This document shows positions 34,271-44,006 of a stretch of DNA of 51,794 nucleotides, one piece after another. Every line of letters starts with the position of its first letter. Position 1 is the first letter of the stretch. This DNA comes from an uncultured Desulfomonile sp. (lineage in GTDB: Bacteria > Desulfobacterota > Desulfomonilia > Desulfomonilales > Desulfomonilaceae): assembly GCA_903896745.1 (NCBI GenBank), contig CAITZA010000043.1, forward strand, positions 1 through 51,794. The letters are read 5' to 3'. Under the pieces are notes generated by a model, which was given only the letters and a program-made list of their open reading frames with translations, searched no databases and was not told the DNA's origin. Position numbers and translations under genes: made by a program.

Positions 34271-35059
34271 ATGACCGAAGCGCTTTATAGGGATTCTGCA
34301 GAATTCATTTACGAGAATCTTCGCCTGAAAACATTTCCTGTGGCGGCAAAATTTCTTGATTCCGCAACATTCCCGGACAAGACGGTTAGGCCTAAAGGTC
34401 GTCTCGGGAACAAGATCACAATATGCATGGCTGTATCCATGGCAAGGATGTATGGATGGACCGTCGGTCTGGCCAGGGAAGACATTATTTGCGTCCCCGC
34501 AATGATTTCTTTTGGTTTCACCGGATCTACGAACCAGGCGGACACAATAGGCAAGCTCTTTTGTGACGTAACTTTTGCAAAAGATCGGGAATCCGGAATG
34601 AGAGAAGCCTCCCAGATGAGTTTTATCCCGAGCAGGGAGACAGGAGCGGTGTTGATAGCTCCACTGACAAGGGCGGAATTCGAGCCGGATACTGTTGCAA
34701 TATACGGGAATCCTGGCCAGATAATGAGGTTGATCCAAGCGTGGACATATAGCACGAGCGAGCGGGTCACGGGTGTTTTTGGCGGAAAAATCGAATGTAC
34801 GGAATACCTTATTGCTCCTTACAAAACCGGCAAACCCAGAATTGCCATTCCCGGAGCGGGCGACAGAATTTTTTCGATGACCCAGGACGAGGAGATGGTT
34901 TTCGCAATGCCCACCTCCGGTATTGAGGCCGCCTGCGAAGGATTGAAACAGGCCGGCAAAAAAATAGGCTCAAAATACCCGATAACCTTCTATCAGAACT
35001 ATCAGCCGGAATTCCCCCCACACTACAAGACATTGGCCAAGGAACTGGGGATTGATTGA
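34271..35059 (+). CDS. DUF169 family protein
   Basis: FPVAAKFLDS...ICMAVSMARMYGWTVGLAREDIICVPA...FGGKIECTEYLIAPYKTGKPRIAIPGAGDRIF is consistent with the DUF169 family. Confidence 0.8.
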   Translation: MTEALYRDSAEFIYENLRLKTFPVAAKFLDSATFPDKTVRPKGRLGNKITICMAVSMARMYGWTVGLAREDIICVPAMISFGFTGSTNQADTIGKLFCDVTFAKDRESGMREASQMSFIPSRETGAVLIAPLTRAEFEPDTVAIYGNPGQIMRLIQAWTYSTSERVTGVFGGKIECTEYLIAPYKTGKPRIAIPGAGDRIFSMTQDEEMVFAMPTSGIEAACEGLKQAGKKIGSKYPITFYQNYQPEFPPHYKTLAKELGID

Positions 35060-35187
35060 TATAACCACACCGTGTGGAATGAAACAACGTGTATCAGGAA
35101 GGATTAAGAACAAACTAATGCAAAATAACTGATGTTTCTAACCGGTTCCCGGCTTTATAACCGGACTGGCGGTTCGGAGGCCAACAA

Positions 35188-35895
35188 ATGAGCGCAACGG
35201 CACATCACCTGGGATCGTCTTTATTGAAGACGCTGTCGGCAATACCGAGACTTCGCTGCATGAGACTGGCTATCGCAGGGATTCATTTTCAGGTGGACGC
35301 TACGAGCCTGGTTCATGACCACATCTGGGACAACACTTCCTTATTGTTGCGTAAAGCTATCAGGCGATATTTGAAAGATGATGATCATGTTCTGGATCTG
35401 GGAACCGGTCACATAGGACTGCTTGCAATTTATTGCGCAAAAATCAGACACGTGACCGTTTTGGCGATTGATATTAATCCGGATTTTATCGAAAACGCCC
35501 GAATCGTGGCAATGACCAGCCTCACTCAGGGCGTTGAATTTCGGCAAAGTGACTGGTTTTCGAGAGTGGAAGGTCATTTTGACCTTATTTTTGGGAATGT
35601 GCCATACATTCCGACTGATGTGGCGAACGATAGTCTTTATTCGCACGATCACCCCGAGATATGGGACGGGGGTTTCGATGGCCTCAATCCGGCAAGAACC
35701 GTGCTCACCAAGGTTCCGGACTACCTCACGGAGGATGGTGTCCTGCTGTTGGGGCTTGACACCGCGTTTGTCTCGGATGCGTCCATGACAGGCCTGATTG
35801 AAGCATCAAGAGATCTTGAGTTACAGCAAATCATCAAATCGTGGATTTCCAGCAGCGAAGTTTACGTGATACGGCACAAACATCACTTTCACTAG
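35188..35895 (+). CDS. SAM-dependent methyltransferase (HemK/PrmA-like fold)
   Basis: HVLDLGTGHIGLLAIYCAK, VLAIDINPDFIENAR, FDLIFGNVPYIP (NPPY-like). Confidence 0.88.
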   Translation: MSATAHHLGSSLLKTLSAIPRLRCMRLAIAGIHFQVDATSLVHDHIWDNTSLLLRKAIRRYLKDDDHVLDLGTGHIGLLAIYCAKIRHVTVLAIDINPDFIENARIVAMTSLTQGVEFRQSDWFSRVEGHFDLIFGNVPYIPTDVANDSLYSHDHPEIWDGGFDGLNPARTVLTKVPDYLTEDGVLLLGLDTAFVSDASMTGLIEASRDLELQQIIKSWISSSEVYVIRHKHHFH

Positions 35896-35917
35896 TTCAG
35901 GGGGGATAATATATCTT

Positions 35918-36152
35918 GTCTCAAAAGTATTGCCGTAATGCGACCTAAATTGGAGTAATATACCTTGGCTCCACCGGTTCACGACAAGGGCGCCGTAAGC
36001 TGGAGAAATCAGGGTCAGGTACTGTCTTCTCATGCCGGACTCGATCCGGCATCCACTATTACTCGATTCCCGCTTTCGCGGGAATCACAGAGCAAAACAT
36101 GCATTCAATTCGCCCTTGTTTTTGAGAACGGCTACAAAGCATCCCTTATTCC
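35918..36152 (-). repeat. Composite intergenic repeat, copy B
   Basis: GATTCCCGCTTTCGCGGGAATC (36065-36086) and perfect palindrome ATGCCGGACTCGATCCGGCAT (36032-36052); flanks align with copies A and C on the opposite strand. Confidence 0.8.
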
Positions 36153-36998
36153 GAGTAGTTTCAGGGCGTTGTTTTGAAAAACATCCGAGCAATCGCCGCG
36201 TGAGAGGTTTGCCTTCAAGAGGATTGACCTTATCAGGGGGATTTCCTGGCTATGTCTGAACCATGGCCAGTCCGTGCCGAACAGCACATGCGATGCGCCA
36301 TGTATTCGAAGCATTCCGATGAACTCACTTTCTCGCAGAGTGTGGGCTGCGTTGGATGTGTCCAGATAAAAATTTGGAGCGGGTGTCAGATATTTTTCCA
36401 GGTCGTCAAATTTCGCCGTAAGGCCGCCCATGTGCGCGCCAATGAAGTTTATTCCAGGGTATGCCGGATAAATTCGCGATAACCTCGACGGTGTGGTTAG
36501 ATGATCGGGGTCTGCGCCGAAACCTTTATCAGCCTTGCAAAAGGTGTCAAGAATTACGACCGGCGTTAAGCCGTTCCTTATCCCGGCCTTTTCTACAGCC
36601 TTCATCGTTGACGCCATTTCTGGAGATTCAATGCTGAACCGCTGGGAAAAACTCGAAAACTTGAATCCCCTTATCCCACGGTCGAATGATCGCTGTATTT
36701 CCTTTTCAAGACCGCTCATATTGGGGTGCAGGGTCGCGAAAGTCAGCAGAAGGTCATGTTTCCGGCTTATCTGGAAACAACGGTCGTTTTCCTGCGTCAC
36801 CTTGTCGGGCAGGGCGCTCGGAAGTATGACACAGCCCGACACATCGCACGAAACCGCAGCGGCCTCCAGGTCACGTGGCCTGAAATTAACCGCCGCCTCC
36901 GCAACATCTAGTTGGAGCTCTCTTACCATCTCGGTTTTAGCGCCGACATTTTCTATGATGCGCTGAGTGAAGATATGACAGTGACAGTCAAAATACAT
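36132..36998 (-). CDS. Amidohydrolase family 2 (metal-dependent hydrolase)
   Basis: MYFDCHCHIFT (HxH), FIGAHMGG, HVLFGTDWPW. Confidence 0.9.
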   Translation of the reverse strand: MYFDCHCHIFTQRIIENVGAKTEMVRELQLDVAEAAVNFRPRDLEAAAVSCDVSGCVILPSALPDKVTQENDRCFQISRKHDLLLTFATLHPNMSGLEKEIQRSFDRGIRGFKFSSFSQRFSIESPEMASTMKAVEKAGIRNGLTPVVILDTFCKADKGFGADPDHLTTPSRLSRIYPAYPGINFIGAHMGGLTAKFDDLEKYLTPAPNFYLDTSNAAHTLRESEFIGMLRIHGASHVLFGTDWPWFRHSQEIPLIRSILLKANLSRGDCSDVFQNNALKLLGIRDAL

Positions 36999-37079
36999 GA
37001 TTACAGCTTGCTCCGTCTTGGCAGAACCGGTCTTTGCGCCGGCTGATTATAATTTATTTATTCATTTCCACAGCCCGTC

Positions 37080-37312
37080 GGAATCATTTTTATAGCTGCT
37101 CTCAATAATAAACGCGAATTTAATGCAGTTTTGCTCTGTCATTCCCGTGAAAGCGGGAATCCATCGTAAATGGATCCCCGATCGAGTCGTGGAAGACAAC
37201 ACAGGGCCGAGGGGCGCCTTCTTATGAACACGGCGCTCCCGTGCTGAACGAATGTAGCCAGCGTGTACTATCTTCAACTATTGTTTGATTCCGGCAATAC
37301 TTTTGAGAAATC
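37080..37312 (+). repeat. Composite intergenic repeat, copy C
   Basis: ATTCCCGTGAAAGCGGGAAT at 37141-37160 in the same internal order as A and B; ends GGCAATACTTTTGAGAAA. Confidence 0.8.
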
Positions 37313-37559
37313 CCATAATACTCCGGCACGGAGGCCGGCGCTACTAAAACTGAGTATTAATCATGATATAACGATGTTGAGGTTATAAATAAAGAATAAG
37401 CCCGAGCGCAGGCCGGCTCTGCCATGGAGTATTTGCTTGTCAGATTGCGTGCGTATGTACTAAATTGGACATGACTCGCAGCGCAACCGGGTCATGGCCG
37501 GAAACTCCGAACGAAGAAACATGAATCAGCGCTGCGAATTCATATTATAGGGCGGTTAA

Positions 37560-38009
37560 ATGGAGCTTTTACCCAATCCATATAGAAATGGCGAATGTTT
37601 CTTTTGCGGCCCTGCCAATCCGGTCGGGTTGAAGCTGAGCTTCTATCGGGAAGGCACGGAACCGGAGGAGCTTGTATGCAAATGGTTTCCGTCCCATCTT
37701 TACAAGAGTTTCGGCAAGATATTGCACGGCGGTATACAGAGCGGTCTTTTCGACGAGATCATGGGGTGGACTACATTGCATTTGACCCGGCAAATGGGAG
37801 TAACATCCAGCATCAATGTGGAATTCATCAAACCGCTCTATGTTGAGCAGGACATAGAGGTTCGATGCCGGATAGCGTCCCGTGAAGGCTCAAGGATAAA
37901 TCTGGCTTCGGAGATTCGCAACAGCCGGGGTGAGATATGTTCCAGAGCCACGGGGACTTATGTCCTGATGGATCCCGAGCGTTTCAAAAGCGCCACAAAA
38001 GAGGAATGA
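37560..38009 (+). CDS. PaaI-family hotdog thioesterase
   Basis: CFFCGPANPVGLKLSFY...KILHGGIQSGLFDEIMGWTT. Confidence 0.88.
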   Translation: MELLPNPYRNGECFFCGPANPVGLKLSFYREGTEPEELVCKWFPSHLYKSFGKILHGGIQSGLFDEIMGWTTLHLTRQMGVTSSINVEFIKPLYVEQDIEVRCRIASREGSRINLASEIRNSRGEICSRATGTYVLMDPERFKSATKEE

Positions 38010-38116
38010 CTCAGGTCATGTCCTGTTCATGAAATGTTTATCAAGCTTATATCTTAGGATAATCCGTGATAATATGATATTCCGCTTAAAGGACCAATCC
38101 CGACGATCAGGGGGAA

Positions 38117-39457
38117 ATGCCAGTGACAGCGTTCCAGGACAACAAGGATTTTAGCAATCCTGATTTTCCCTATATATCAACCATATCGCAGAAAGACCAT
38201 AAATCGGGATATTCGGAGTATAACCCTTACGCCAATGCTTTGGCCCAGTTCGACAGGGCTGTGTCCCACCTCAATCTCAAGCGTGGCGTCATCGACATGC
38301 TGCGATGCACGAAACGCGAACTTTCCGTCAACTTCCCGGTGATGATGGACAACGGCGATACTCGTATTTTCAGGGGCTACCGTGTTCATCACTCGGTTGT
38401 GAAAGGCCCGACCAAAGGTGGCATTCGCTATTCGCCGGCTGTTTCACTTGACGAGATTCGCGCTTTGGCAATGTGGATGACCTGGAAATGCGCTTTGATG
38501 AATCTTCCTTTCGGTGGGGCCAAGGGTGGAGTTATTGTAAACCCGAAGGAGCTTTCACAACGGGAGCTTGAGCGTCTGACGAGGCGTTACGCCACCGAAA
38601 TAAGCATAATGATGGGGCCGGAGAGCGACATACCCGCTCCGGACGTGGGCACGAATCCCCAAATCATGGCCTGGATCATGGACACATACTCGATGCATCG
38701 GGGCTTTTCCATTCCCGCAGTTGTTACAGGCAAACCTCTCGAGATCGGGGGATCCCTCGGGCGCACCGAGGCCACAGGCAGGGGGGTAGCTTTTTGCGTG
38801 GCAGAGGCTTTGAAACTCAGGGGTATTGATCCAAGAGGCGCCACAGTTGCAGTGCAGGGTTTCGGAAATGTCGGGTCCGTGGCCTGTCGTCTTGTTAACG
38901 AAATGGGGATGAAAGTAATAGGCGTAACATGCTCGAAAGGCGGCATGTACCGTTCGGATGGGCTGGACATTGATTCGGTTTCGGCACACTTCGCATCGGG
39001 AGGATGTCTGACATCTCTCACGGGAACAGATTTCATATCGAACGAAGAGTTGTTGACGCTTGATTGCGATGTGCTGATAGCCGCTGCTGTTGAAAACCAG
39101 ATCACTACCTCTAACGTCAACGAGGTAAGAGCCCGGATAATTGCGGAGGGGGCCAACGGGCCTATTACCGCGGAGGCTGATGAGACGCTGAATGACAAAG
39201 AAGTGTTCATTATCCCGGATATCCTGTGCAATGCCGGGGGCGTAATAGTTAGCTATCTGGAGTGGGTTCAGGACCTTCAGTCATTTTTCTGGCCGGTAGA
39301 CGAGATTAACCTGAAACTGCAGTATCTTATGCGACAGGCGTTTGACAGCGTGCTCGATTGTTCATCGCAATACAGGGTCGCCATGAGAGAAGCAGCGCAG
39401 ATACTTGCAATCCAGAGAATATCTGAAGCGATAGTACTGAGGGGGATTTACCCGTAG
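38117..39457 (+). CDS. gdhA: Glutamate dehydrogenase (Glu/Leu/Phe/Val family)
   Basis: GYRVHHSVVKGPTKGGIRYSPAVSLDEIRALAMWMTWKCALMNLPFGGAKGGV; VQGFGNVGSVA. Confidence 0.95.
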   Translation: MPVTAFQDNKDFSNPDFPYISTISQKDHKSGYSEYNPYANALAQFDRAVSHLNLKRGVIDMLRCTKRELSVNFPVMMDNGDTRIFRGYRVHHSVVKGPTKGGIRYSPAVSLDEIRALAMWMTWKCALMNLPFGGAKGGVIVNPKELSQRELERLTRRYATEISIMMGPESDIPAPDVGTNPQIMAWIMDTYSMHRGFSIPAVVTGKPLEIGGSLGRTEATGRGVAFCVAEALKLRGIDPRGATVAVQGFGNVGSVACRLVNEMGMKVIGVTCSKGGMYRSDGLDIDSVSAHFASGGCLTSLTGTDFISNEELLTLDCDVLIAAAVENQITTSNVNEVRARIIAEGANGPITAEADETLNDKEVFIIPDILCNAGGVIVSYLEWVQDLQSFFWPVDEINLKLQYLMRQAFDSVLDCSSQYRVAMREAAQILAIQRISEAIVLRGIYP

Positions 39458-39495
39458 CATCCGGAGGTGGGTAGGCGGGATAAGGCGATAAACCG

Positions 39496-40734
39496 CTAAC
39501 GTATGTTAGATCTCGATACTTTCCATTTCTCAAGATCTTCTATCATTGTCTTGCCTATCGCATACTTGTCAAATTTGACAGGGTTTGACCTTTTTCCGTT
39601 CTTGATGAAGTCCTGAAAACGGGAGGACGCATCGTCAAGGAAAACACTGTCCTCGTTCATTACCAGTATGTTGCTTGCCGTGACGCTGTGCGCCCGCAAT
39701 TCCTGTTCGCCGCCTCCGTGACTTTCAGGAATGATTATGGCTCTTGCTCCGGTGAGGAGAATCTCATTGACCGTATTGTAACCTGCCCTGGAAATGACGA
39801 GGTCCGCCTGATTGAACAGGTCAACTAGGTCCGGCAGGAAGCTTATGAAACGAACCCCTTCACAGGAAACATTTGCCCGTAGGGCCGTCGCGGCAACCTT
39901 GTCAAGATAGGTGTCAAGGACCATGACAATTTGATACTGGTCACGATCTAGCGATTTTCGCAGTATTTCGGTCAGCTTTACAGACAGATCAAATACTCGA
40001 CCGTTTCTTCCGAGCGATATGACAATCAGTTTTTTGTCGGGCAATCCGAAACGTTCGAGGGTTTCGTGTCTTGAGGATAATTCTTCGTAAACCTTGTTCG
40101 TGATCTTACCGAGGTAGTTGATCTTGGGTTCGAGTTCCGAGTCATTCCCGAGGAAGGTTTTGTTTATGTCTATGACCTCCCTGTCTTCGAGGACATACAT
40201 GAAATCATAAAGCCCACCGATATTTATTGATTCAGATCTATGTCTTGGGTTCTGGTATGGAATCTTTAGCAGCGGCACCCATTTCATTATTCCCCTGCAT
40301 ATATGGACGAGCGCGAAATCGACCGGGCCGCCTTTTCGCATCCATTTCTTCATGAGAAGCGGGATGAGTTCGCTCATCTGCCCAGTCATATTGTGCTCGA
40401 TGATAAGCGCGTCGGGTTGCAGGAAATCGAAACTGGACATTATGAGGCTCTGTCGGAAATCAAATACGGATTCCAGTTCAAAACCGGTGAGGTATCTTGA
40501 GTGCAGGGCGTTCTGTCGCCGGTCAATATCCATTTTCACGGAAGGGAGCTTTATTACCTCGATACCTTCCTTGAAAAACACCTGGGGGACGGACGTCCCC
40601 GAAATAACCAGAAAATCAATATCAGGTCGCCATTTCTTTATTCCGGTTATGACGGCAGCCGTCCTGAAGGCATGACCTACCCCAATAGAATTGTGTGTAT
40701 ATACAAGAATTCTCTTTATTGAATCCTGCCTCAT
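39496..40734 (-). CDS. MurG/GT28-like glycosyltransferase
   Basis: VYTHNSIGVGHAFRTAAVITGIKKWRPDIDFLVISGT; ADLVISRAGYNTVNEILLTGARAIIIPESHGGGEQELRA. Confidence 0.85.
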   Translation of the reverse strand: MRQDSIKRILVYTHNSIGVGHAFRTAAVITGIKKWRPDIDFLVISGTSVPQVFFKEGIEVIKLPSVKMDIDRRQNALHSRYLTGFELESVFDFRQSLIMSSFDFLQPDALIIEHNMTGQMSELIPLLMKKWMRKGGPVDFALVHICRGIMKWVPLLKIPYQNPRHRSESINIGGLYDFMYVLEDREVIDINKTFLGNDSELEPKINYLGKITNKVYEELSSRHETLERFGLPDKKLIVISLGRNGRVFDLSVKLTEILRKSLDRDQYQIVMVLDTYLDKVAATALRANVSCEGVRFISFLPDLVDLFNQADLVISRAGYNTVNEILLTGARAIIIPESHGGGEQELRAHSVTASNILVMNEDSVFLDDASSRFQDFIKNGKRSNPVKFDKYAIGKTMIEDLEKWKVSRSNIR

Positions 40735-40832
40735 ACTAGCCTGGCCTCATGGGTCATAAATTCTGTTCAGGGTTCATAAAGCCGAACCATGCGCTGAACA
40801 TTCATGATAGCGTACAATTCATATAAAAACTA

Positions 40833-41867
40833 TTATATAGCGCATCCCAAAGCGTCACATCCATTGAGGTCGAGGGCTTCGGAAAAATGACAAGCCACGA
40901 CATGATCCGGCCCGATCTCCCTCAGGAGAGGCTCTTCTCTGGAACAAACGTCCTGAGCATAGACACATCTCGGATGAAAAGCGCACCCGGGAGGCGGGTT
41001 TATAGGGTCAGCGGTTTCACCTTTCAGTATGATCTTGTGGCTGACAAAGTCCGAACGGACACTCGGCACATTTGACATAAGCGCCTCCGTGTACGGATGT
41101 CGAGGTTTGCCGAACAGGTTTGCCGCCGGAGCGTATTCCACTACCTTCCCCACATACATAAGGACGATTTTCTGGCTAAAATGCCTGACAAGCCCGAGGT
41201 CGTGGGAAATAAACAGGTAGGCCAAACCCATTTTGTTCTGAATTTCGAGCGCCAGATTTACTATTTGGGCCTGAACGGAAACATCAAGAGCCGAGGTTGG
41301 CTCATCGGCAACCAGCAATCGCGGATAAAGCGCCATAGCGCGCGCCACACAGATCCGCTGACGCTGCCCACCGGAAAAAGCGTGGGGATACCTTGTAAGA
41401 TACTGGACCTTCAGGCCTACCAGCTCTATCAACTCCCTTACCCTACCCTCCAGAGCAGCTCCTTTTGCCACCTTGTTCACTATAAGCGGTTCCGCCAGGA
41501 TTTCCCGAACGGTCATCCTGGGATTGAGCGACGCGAAGGGATCCTGAAAAATCATCTGTATATGAGGCCTGATGGGTCTCATTTGAGCGGGCGTCATTTC
41601 CGCAAGGTTAAGCCTGGGGCCCCCATCTGGAGTCTGAAACCATATCTCACCACCGGTTGGCCGATAAGCGCCCATTATCATTCTGCCAACAGTCGTTTTT
41701 CCGCAACCTGATTCACCCACCAAACCGAGCGTTTCCCCCTGTCTTATGGAAAAACTCACGCCATCTACCGCCTTGACGTGCCCGACGACCTTCTTGAAAA
41801 CACCCTTCTGGATGGGAAAATATTTCTTTAGGTTCTTGACCTCAATGAGTATGTCTGATGCTGACAA
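40833..41867 (-). CDS. dppF: Oligopeptide/dipeptide ABC transporter ATP-binding protein (DppF/OppF-like)
   Basis: GESGCGKTTVGRMIMG, FSGGQRQRICVARAMALYPRLLVADEPTSALDVSVQAQIVNL; C-terminal Cys cluster CAFHPRC. Confidence 0.93.
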   Translation of the reverse strand: MSASDILIEVKNLKKYFPIQKGVFKKVVGHVKAVDGVSFSIRQGETLGLVGESGCGKTTVGRMIMGAYRPTGGEIWFQTPDGGPRLNLAEMTPAQMRPIRPHIQMIFQDPFASLNPRMTVREILAEPLIVNKVAKGAALEGRVRELIELVGLKVQYLTRYPHAFSGGQRQRICVARAMALYPRLLVADEPTSALDVSVQAQIVNLALEIQNKMGLAYLFISHDLGLVRHFSQKIVLMYVGKVVEYAPAANLFGKPRHPYTEALMSNVPSVRSDFVSHKIILKGETADPINPPPGCAFHPRCVYAQDVCSREEPLLREIGPDHVVACHFSEALDLNGCDALGCAI

Positions 41868-41877
41868 ATCCGTATCC

Positions 41878-42900
41878 TCACAATTTAATACACATACGCG
41901 GACAGGCTACAAAATGCTCTGGAGAGACTTTTGTCAATTCATAGGGTTGGTCGCGGCATACTGAATCGCCTCCACACTCTGTACATCTCCCATAGAAAGG
42001 ACATCCGACGATATAAGCGAGAGGATCGGGCAGAGTTCCTTCAATGGTGGCGAGTTCCGTCCTCACCGGAGTGTCTATTCCCGGAACCGACCGTAAGAGG
42101 GCCTGAGTATAGGGGTGAAGGGGATAATCAAAAATATCTTTTACCGGGGCCTGCTCCATCACTCTCCCAAAATATACCACGAGGACGTCGTCGCTTATGT
42201 CGGATATGACCCCGAGGTTGTGGGAGATGAAGATTATTGCCATGCCAAACTCTTCCTGGAGCTCCTTGAGGAGGGCGAGTATCTGGGCCTGCACTGTGAC
42301 ATCAAGCGCAGTGGTCGGCTCATCGGCAATCAGGACTCTCGGTCTGCATACAAGGGCCATTGCAATCATGGCCCTCTGGCGCATTCCGCCCGAAAGTTGG
42401 TGAGGATATGCGTCAATCCGGTTTTCGGGCTGGGGAATCCCTACTCTATGAAGCATTTCTATTGCCTGATTGCGCGCTTCGGCCTTCGAAACATCCGAAT
42501 GAATCAGTAACGCTTCCATGATCTGGCTGCCGACCGTATGAACGGGGCTGAAGGAATTCATTGGTTCCTGGAAGATCATGGATATGTCGCTGCCCCTGAT
42601 GCTGCGAGCAAGCGCCCCCCTGGGATCGATTGTAACAAGGTCGAGCGTCTGCTGCTGCAAGTTTTCTTTCTCGTCTACCTGTAACAAAATCCGACCGTTT
42701 ACTATCTGACCCGGAGAGGGAACAATCCGGAGTATCGCCTGACCGATCACACTCTTTCCGGAACCTGATTCGCCGACTATCCCAAGGGTCTTGCCCTGTT
42801 CAAGGGAAAAGCTGACTCCATCAACCGCCCTGACAGTTCCCTCGTCTATGAAGAAATGAACCTGAAGATCGTCAACTTCCAACAATGGCGGCATTAACAT
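41878..42900 (-). CDS. dppD: Oligopeptide/dipeptide ABC transporter ATP-binding protein (DppD/OppD-like)
   Basis: GESGSGKSVIGQAIL, LSGGMRQRAMIAMALVCRPRVLIADEPTTALDVTVQAQIL. Confidence 0.93.
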   Translation of the reverse strand: MLMPPLLEVDDLQVHFFIDEGTVRAVDGVSFSLEQGKTLGIVGESGSGKSVIGQAILRIVPSPGQIVNGRILLQVDEKENLQQQTLDLVTIDPRGALARSIRGSDISMIFQEPMNSFSPVHTVGSQIMEALLIHSDVSKAEARNQAIEMLHRVGIPQPENRIDAYPHQLSGGMRQRAMIAMALVCRPRVLIADEPTTALDVTVQAQILALLKELQEEFGMAIIFISHNLGVISDISDDVLVVYFGRVMEQAPVKDIFDYPLHPYTQALLRSVPGIDTPVRTELATIEGTLPDPLAYIVGCPFYGRCTECGGDSVCRDQPYELTKVSPEHFVACPRMCIKL

Positions 42901-44006
42901 TACCTCGAATACGGGTCTACGGCGTCACGCAGTCCATCGCCCACAAAATTGAATGAGAGCACAATAATGATAACAAACGCGACGGGAATAAGTAGCCATG
43001 GGTATAAGGCGACCGTGGTTACGTTCTGTGCCTCCTTCAGGAGGACACCCAGGCTGGTTATCGGCGGTCTCAGTCCTATACCCAGAAAGCTTAGCGCCGT
43101 CTCAGCCAGGATCATTCCAGGTATGGCAAGCGTCACCGACACGATGATATGCGAAGTGAAGGAAGGCAACAGATGCCTGAAAATGATCCGTGCGTCACTA
43201 GCTCCGAGGAAACGCGCTGCCAGGACGAACTCTTCCTCACGTAAGGCGATAAGTTTGCCTCTAACCATTCGCGCCAGGTCGGTCCACCCAACCAGTGACA
43301 GGATTAGCGTTATGGTAAAATAAACCTTCAGGGCCGGCCAATGAGGCGGCATTGAGGCGGAAAGCCCCATCCAGAGAGGAATACTCGGAAAACACCGGAT
43401 TATCTCTATAATTCTCTGAATTACTACATCCGCCCACCCACCGGAATATCCGGAGATACCGCCCAGCGTGAGCCCCAGGACAAGACTGAGAAAAACGCCT
43501 ATCATACCAATGGAAAGCGAAATTCTCGTCCCATACAAACACCGTGAAAAGACATCCCGACCCATGCGGTCAGCCCCGAAAAGGTACAGTTTGGCGGGAG
43601 AATCCACCCCGAAGAAATGTATATCCGTCTCCCATAAACCCCAGAAAAGGTACGTGTCTCCCCTCACAAACAGTTTTATGGGATAGTTGACACCCATTAC
43701 CTCCCTGAAGGTCATCTTGTGGGTTTCCAAATCTATTTCCATGTCCGTTTTCCTGACAAACGGCCACCTCAGACTGCCATTTTCATCGAATATGTGAACG
43801 GTCGATGGAGGCGAATAAATGGCCTCCAGATGTCGTGTGTCCTTTTCGTAGGGCGCCAGAAACTCACAGAATATTGCGGTGAAATACATGCCGGTTATTG
43901 AGACCAACCCTATCATCGCCAGCGTATGTTTTTGGTAACGCCACCACACAAGCTGTCTCCATGTGGCGTTCAGGTATTTCATTTCTTTCTGTTTTTGTTC
44001 CATCAC
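42900..44006 (-). CDS. dppC: Oligopeptide ABC transporter permease (DppC/OppC-like)
   Basis: LFGADRMGRDVFSRCLYGTRISLSIG, FLGASDARIIFRHLLPSFTSHI, ETALSFLGIGLRPP. Confidence 0.92.
   Translation of the reverse strand: MMEQKQKEMKYLNATWRQLVWWRYQKHTLAMIGLVSITGMYFTAIFCEFLAPYEKDTRHLEAIYSPPSTVHIFDENGSLRWPFVRKTDMEIDLETHKMTFREVMGVNYPIKLFVRGDTYLFWGLWETDIHFFGVDSPAKLYLFGADRMGRDVFSRCLYGTRISLSIGMIGVFLSLVLGLTLGGISGYSGGWADVVIQRIIEIIRCFPSIPLWMGLSASMPPHWPALKVYFTITLILSLVGWTDLARMVRGKLIALREEEFVLAARFLGASDARIIFRHLLPSFTSHIIVSVTLAIPGMILAETALSFLGIGLRPPITSLGVLLKEAQNVTTVALYPWLLIPVAFVIIIVLSFNFVGDGLRDAVDPYSR

Noticed and set aside
38587-39231. 214-aa minus-strand ORF
   Set aside because: Antisense to glutamate dehydrogenase; shadow ORF from codon bias.
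41097-41711. 204-aa plus-strand ORF
   Set aside because: Antisense to dppF; no motif support.
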